7,785 nt of DNA. It comes from Hyphomicrobiales bacterium. Lineage in GTDB: Bacteria > Pseudomonadota > Alphaproteobacteria > Rhizobiales > JAJFHB01. Position 1 is the first letter of the stretch. Every line of letters begins with the position of its first letter. The notes beneath the pieces are model-generated. The model had not been told where the DNA came from, did no database searches, and saw only the letters and a list, made by a program, of their open reading frames with translations. This document shows, in pieces, positions 5,432 through 7,785 of this stretch. Both the position numbers and the translations under genes were made by a program. The DNA lies in NCBI GenBank assembly GCA_021775795.1, contig JAJFHB010000175.1, positions 1 to 7,785 of the forward strand, given 5' to 3'.

Positions 5432-6706
5432 CTAGACGGCCTGGCCGTGCACTGGCTGTGTCGACGGCTCAATGATTTCTTCCCGTACGAGACGGGGTTC
5501 TGCGAAGAGGAAACCCTGGCCGATCGAAACCTGATAGTCGAGCAGCGTTACAACCTGCCGTTCTGTCTCGATCTTTGCCGCAATCAACTCAATTCCAAAG
5601 CGGTTGAGAAGGGCACGCAGGTCGGCACTGTGAATCTGAGCCCCTGCCCCTTCCATGCCTTCAATGAGCGTGTGCGCATCAACCTTGATGAAGGCAAAGC
5701 CGATATTGGCAAGCTGCTGAAAATCCATGTCCAGGTTAGTGACGTGGTCCATTGAAAAGCGAAAGCCCATTTCGTTGAGCAAGCTCAGGCTTTCAATCTC
5801 GAGTGGACCGGCGTTTTCCACTGTGCTCTGAGCAAACTCGAAAACCAGGGCGCCGGACAGTTCCTGGTTCAATTGCATGAACTCCAGAAACTGAGGGAAA
5901 AACTCCGCATCGAGAAGTGAGCGTGCCGATATATTGCAGAAGACACCGATTTCGCGGTTTCGCTCAATCAGCCGGCGCATGACCTTGACACACCGGAACA
6001 GAAGGAGGTTGTCGATCATCGGCATGAAACCGGCGGTTTCAGCAACGCCGATGTATGAGGCCGGCATGATCACATCACCGGCGGAATCACGCAGCCGTGT
6101 CAGCGCTTCGTAATAAACTGTTTTTCTCTGCGGCAAGGTAACAAGGGGTTGCAGGTAGAGATCGACACGATTGTTTTCAAGCGAGCGTTGAACGGCATCC
6201 ACAAGCTCCGCGTTGGCGTTTGCGGCCTCATCTTCCGGCGCATGACCATTGGCGCCAGTGGCGCCGTTGGCGTTGCCATTGAGAGTAGATTCCTGCCGTG
6301 GTTCGCGGACTGGAGAATTTACGGTGTTGGCTTGTGCGACCTGCTCGGCCAGTTGCTTGACCAGTGTTTCAAGCAACTGAAACTGGGTGAGCAGCTCCTG
6401 TACACGCTCATTATGCTGCTCGACCGGTTGCTTCTCGAGCTGCGAAACACTGTGCTTTAGCGTTTCAATCTCGTGCACCGCCTGAGCGCTGGCCAGCGAC
6501 AGGTCATTGACCTGGGCCACGGTGCGGTCCTGCCTGTTGTCGCGGCCGAAGAAGCCGATCAACTGAGCAGCACCCAGCAAAAGCACCGCTACGGCGAGAG
6601 ATGCCTCAGCCGTCGTCAGGCCCGCAAAATTCCAGAGCGCCGCACCGACAACGCAGCTGGCCGCCACCAGAAGAAAGGCGGAGAGATATGTTCTGAACAC
6701 ATTCAT
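5432..6706 (-). CDS. tipF: TipF-like membrane-anchored degenerate EAL-domain protein
   Basis: A 424-residue protein with two N-terminal membrane segments (about 5-27 and 34-54), a predicted coiled coil (about 66-126), a low-complexity Asn/Gly/Ala linker (about 140-166) and a C-terminal EAL domain (about 167-412). This order matches Caulobacter TipF, a c-di-GMP-binding flagellar placement factor without phosphodiesterase activity. The EAL domain keeps Glu200-Ala-Leu202-x-Arg204, Asn258, Glu290, Asp320, Lys341 and Gln397. The second Asp of the DDFG motif is His321, and the Glu of AEGVE is Ala377. Ligand binding therefore looks possible but catalysis unlikely. The start is supported by GGAG (6713-6716) six bases before ATG 6704-6706; an ATG at 6708-6710 is out of frame. 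The HAD gene follows after 27 bp. The neighbouring cheYZ fits a motility role. A different EAL effector remains possible. Confidence 0.72.
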   Translation of the reverse strand: MNVFRTYLSAFLLVAASCVVGAALWNFAGLTTAEASLAVAVLLLGAAQLIGFFGRDNRQDRTVAQVNDLSLASAQAVHEIETLKHSVSQLEKQPVEQHNERVQELLTQFQLLETLVKQLAEQVAQANTVNSPVREPRQESTLNGNANGATGANGHAPEDEAANANAELVDAVQRSLENNRVDLYLQPLVTLPQRKTVYYEALTRLRDSAGDVIMPASYIGVAETAGFMPMIDNLLLFRCVKVMRRLIERNREIGVFCNISARSLLDAEFFPQFLEFMQLNQELSGALVFEFAQSTVENAGPLEIESLSLLNEMGFRFSMDHVTNLDMDFQQLANIGFAFIKVDAHTLIEGMEGAGAQIHSADLRALLNRFGIELIAAKIETERQVVTLLDYQVSIGQGFLFAEPRLVREEIIEPSTQPVHGQAV

Positions 6707-6715
6707 TCATATCTC
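6683..6715 (-). promoter_or_regulatory. Hairpin covering the tipF ribosome-binding site and start
   Basis: In the tipF message GAGATATG (from 6715 down to 6708) pairs perfectly with CATATCTC (from 6690 down to 6683) around a 17-base loop that holds the ATG at 6704-6706. The left arm takes in three of the four bases of the Shine-Dalgarno GGAG, and the right arm lies in codons 6 to 8. Inside the loop region TGTTC-A-GAACA is a further small dyad. Folding would hide the ribosome-binding site, so translation may be temperature- or factor-dependent. This is a prediction only. Confidence 0.4.
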
Positions 6716-6751
6716 CACACAGCAGGCAATTGCCACGCTGCGGGTTTGGCA

Positions 6752-6767
6752 GCGCGCGCAAGCGCGC
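6752..6767. repeat. GC-rich hairpin in the tipF upstream region
   Basis: GCGCGC (6752-6757) pairs with GCGCGC (6762-6767) around GCAA (6758-6761), a GNRA-type tetraloop on the plus strand; on the tipF-sense strand the loop is TTGC. It lies about 45-60 bp before the tipF start and has no T-run on either side, so it is not a terminator. It may be part of the tipF leader. Confidence 0.45.
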
Positions 6768-6799
6768 CACTCGATCCAAACAATACTGGCCGATTCGGT

Positions 6800-6816
6800 G
6801 TTGACGTTTCGTTAAC
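6800..6816 (-). promoter_or_regulatory. CtrA-like box upstream of tipF (tentative)
   Basis: On the plus strand TTGA-N7-TTAAC (6801-6816) differs by one base from the CtrA consensus TTAA-N7-TTAAC. Read in the tipF direction it is GTTAACG-N5-TCAAC, centred about 100 bp before the start codon. A nearly matching motif (GTTAACG-N6-TCAAC) lies upstream of cheY. CtrA controls many alphaproteobacterial flagellar genes, so a role is plausible, but a short degenerate motif is weak evidence. Confidence 0.28.
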
Positions 6817-6896
6817 TATAATTCCGCCGCACCGCGAAACACCACCTACGCTTAGGCAGACAATACAGCCCGGTCAAGCAGAACAAGCCTACGGCA

Positions 6897-7785
6897 TCAA
6901 TCTACGGAATTCAAAACAGCCCGCACCTTGTCCACAATCTCACCAACCTGATCTTCAGTGATGATGAGCGGTGGTGAAAGCGCAATGGTATCCGCCGTGA
7001 CCCGCACCATGATGCCATGATCGTGGAAGCCTTTCTCCATCGCCTCATAGCCGCGTTTGCCCGGCTCACCCTCTCTCGGATCAATATCAATTGCACCGAC
7101 GATGCCCACGGTTCTGATGTCGACAACATTGCGCTCGCCTTTCAGCGAATGCACGGCATCGGCCCACATGCCTTCCATTGAAAGGGCGCGCTCGAACAAA
7201 CCTTCATCGCGGTAGGTATCGAGAGTCGCAACGCCTGCAGCAGCAGCTATGGGATGACCTGTGTAGGTGTAGCCATGGAAAAGCTCAATCGCGTGCTCCG
7301 GCCCATTCATGAAGGCATCATAGATATGCTCGCGTACCAGCACACCACCCAATGGAATGGTGCCGCCGGTGACGCCCTTCGCAAAGGTAATCATGTCCGG
7401 GATGACACCATAGCGCTCGGCTGCAAAGGCATAGCCAAGCCGGCCAAAACCAGTGATCACTTCATCAAATATAAGAAGAATTCCATGTTTGTCGCAAATT
7501 TCGCGCAAACGCTTCAAATATCCCTTGGGTGGCGGCAGAACTCCGGTTGAGCCGGCCATGGGTTCAACGATCACTGCTGCAATCGTGGACGCATCATGGA
7601 GCGCCACCAGGCGTTCAAGATCTTCTGCCAGGTGCCCACCCCATTCTGGTTCACCCTTCGTGTAGGCCTGTTCTTCGCGATTGTAGGTATGCGGCAAGTG
7701 GTCTGTGCCTGCCAAAAGCGAACCAAAATACTTGCGGTTGGCAACCATGCCGCCAACCGAAATTCCGCCAAATCCAACCCCGTGA
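6897..7785 (-). CDS. Class III (omega-amino acid:pyruvate-type) aminotransferase, C-terminal part
   Basis: A PLP-dependent transaminase resembling beta-alanine/omega-amino acid:pyruvate aminotransferases. The frame is open to the window edge, giving 295 residues; the Met at 7746-7748 is internal, since HGVGFGGISVGG just before it is a conserved family segment. Counting from the edge, VEPMAGSTGVLPPPKGY is at 73-89, LLIFDEVITGFGRLG at 103-117 (Asp107 contacts the PLP ring nitrogen), the PLP lysine is Lys136 in FAKGVTGG, and FHGYTYTGHPIAA is at 169-181. The C-terminus is complete, ending NSVD at a TGA (6897-6899). The N-terminal third, with much of the substrate specificity, is missing. Substrates could be beta-alanine, other omega-amino acids, putrescine or related amines. 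No terminator is visible in the 190 bp before tipF, so read-through is possible, but no functional link is evident. Confidence 0.9.
   Translation of the reverse strand, partial: HGVGFGGISVGGMVANRKYFGSLLAGTDHLPHTYNREEQAYTKGEPEWGGHLAEDLERLVALHDASTIAAVIVEPMAGSTGVLPPPKGYLKRLREICDKHGILLIFDEVITGFGRLGYAFAAERYGVIPDMITFAKGVTGGTIPLGGVLVREHIYDAFMNGPEHAIELFHGYTYTGHPIAAAAGVATLDTYRDEGLFERALSMEGMWADAVHSLKGERNVVDIRTVGIVGAIDIDPREGEPGKRGYEAMEKGFHDHGIMVRVTADTIALSPPLIITEDQVGEIVDKVRAVLNSVD

Noticed and set aside
6708..6710. Alternative tipF start four bases upstream
   Set aside because: It is out of frame with the EAL protein. The GGAG spacing of six bases fits the ATG at 6704-6706.
7746..7748. ATG as the true start of the aminotransferase
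   Set aside because: The frame stays open upstream to the edge and encodes HGVGFGGISVGG, a conserved internal segment of class III aminotransferases. The gene is truncated by the window.

Overview
The window looks like chromosomal DNA from an alphaproteobacterium, most likely of the Hyphomicrobiales/Rhizobiales or a near relative. This is inferred from protein character: a TipF-like flagellar EAL protein, a class IIA HAD protein with a DVWGV motif I, and a MaoC-ribF-ileS order. No marker gene fixes the taxon. No tRNA, rRNA, CRISPR array, insertion sequence or phage gene is visible. All main reading frames are intact; the two outermost genes are cut only by the window ends.

Layout. Positions 1-2828 hold a minus-strand housekeeping set read in the order MaoC-family hydratase, ribF (riboflavin kinase/FAD synthetase), ileS (N-terminal 413 residues only). 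A 368-bp divergent intergenic region (2829-3196) follows. Next is a plus-strand pair, cheY (3197-3580) and cheZ (3672-4412). Just past cheZ lies a 25-bp tandem array that begins inside the last codons of cheZ, then a strong intrinsic terminator (4576-4608) that sits inside the 3' coding end of the convergent HAD gene. Positions 4535-6706 hold a second minus-strand pair, tipF-like then the HAD gene, 27 bp apart. A 190-bp gap leads to the C-terminal 295 residues of an omega-amino acid:pyruvate-type class III aminotransferase (6897-7785).

How it fits together. The centre is a motility module. CheY is close to the enteric type and carries the full phosphoacceptor set. CheZ keeps the catalytic Asp/Gln of the CheZ phosphatase motif and ends in two short motifs resembling the CheY-binding N-terminal peptide of the flagellar switch protein FliM. 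The TipF-like protein is a membrane-anchored coiled-coil protein with a degenerate EAL domain, expected to sense cyclic di-GMP and act in flagellum placement rather than to hydrolyse the nucleotide. A GTTAACG-N5/6-TCAAC motif lies upstream of both cheY and tipF in the same relative orientation, which hints at shared, possibly CtrA-type, control.

Most worth a second look: the doubled FliM-like motif in CheZ, the tandem array copying the cheZ gene end, the terminator embedded in a coding sequence, a hairpin covering the tipF ribosome-binding site, and a compact three-way-junction fold in the cheY leader. None is shown to be a new system; each is a testable sequence observation.
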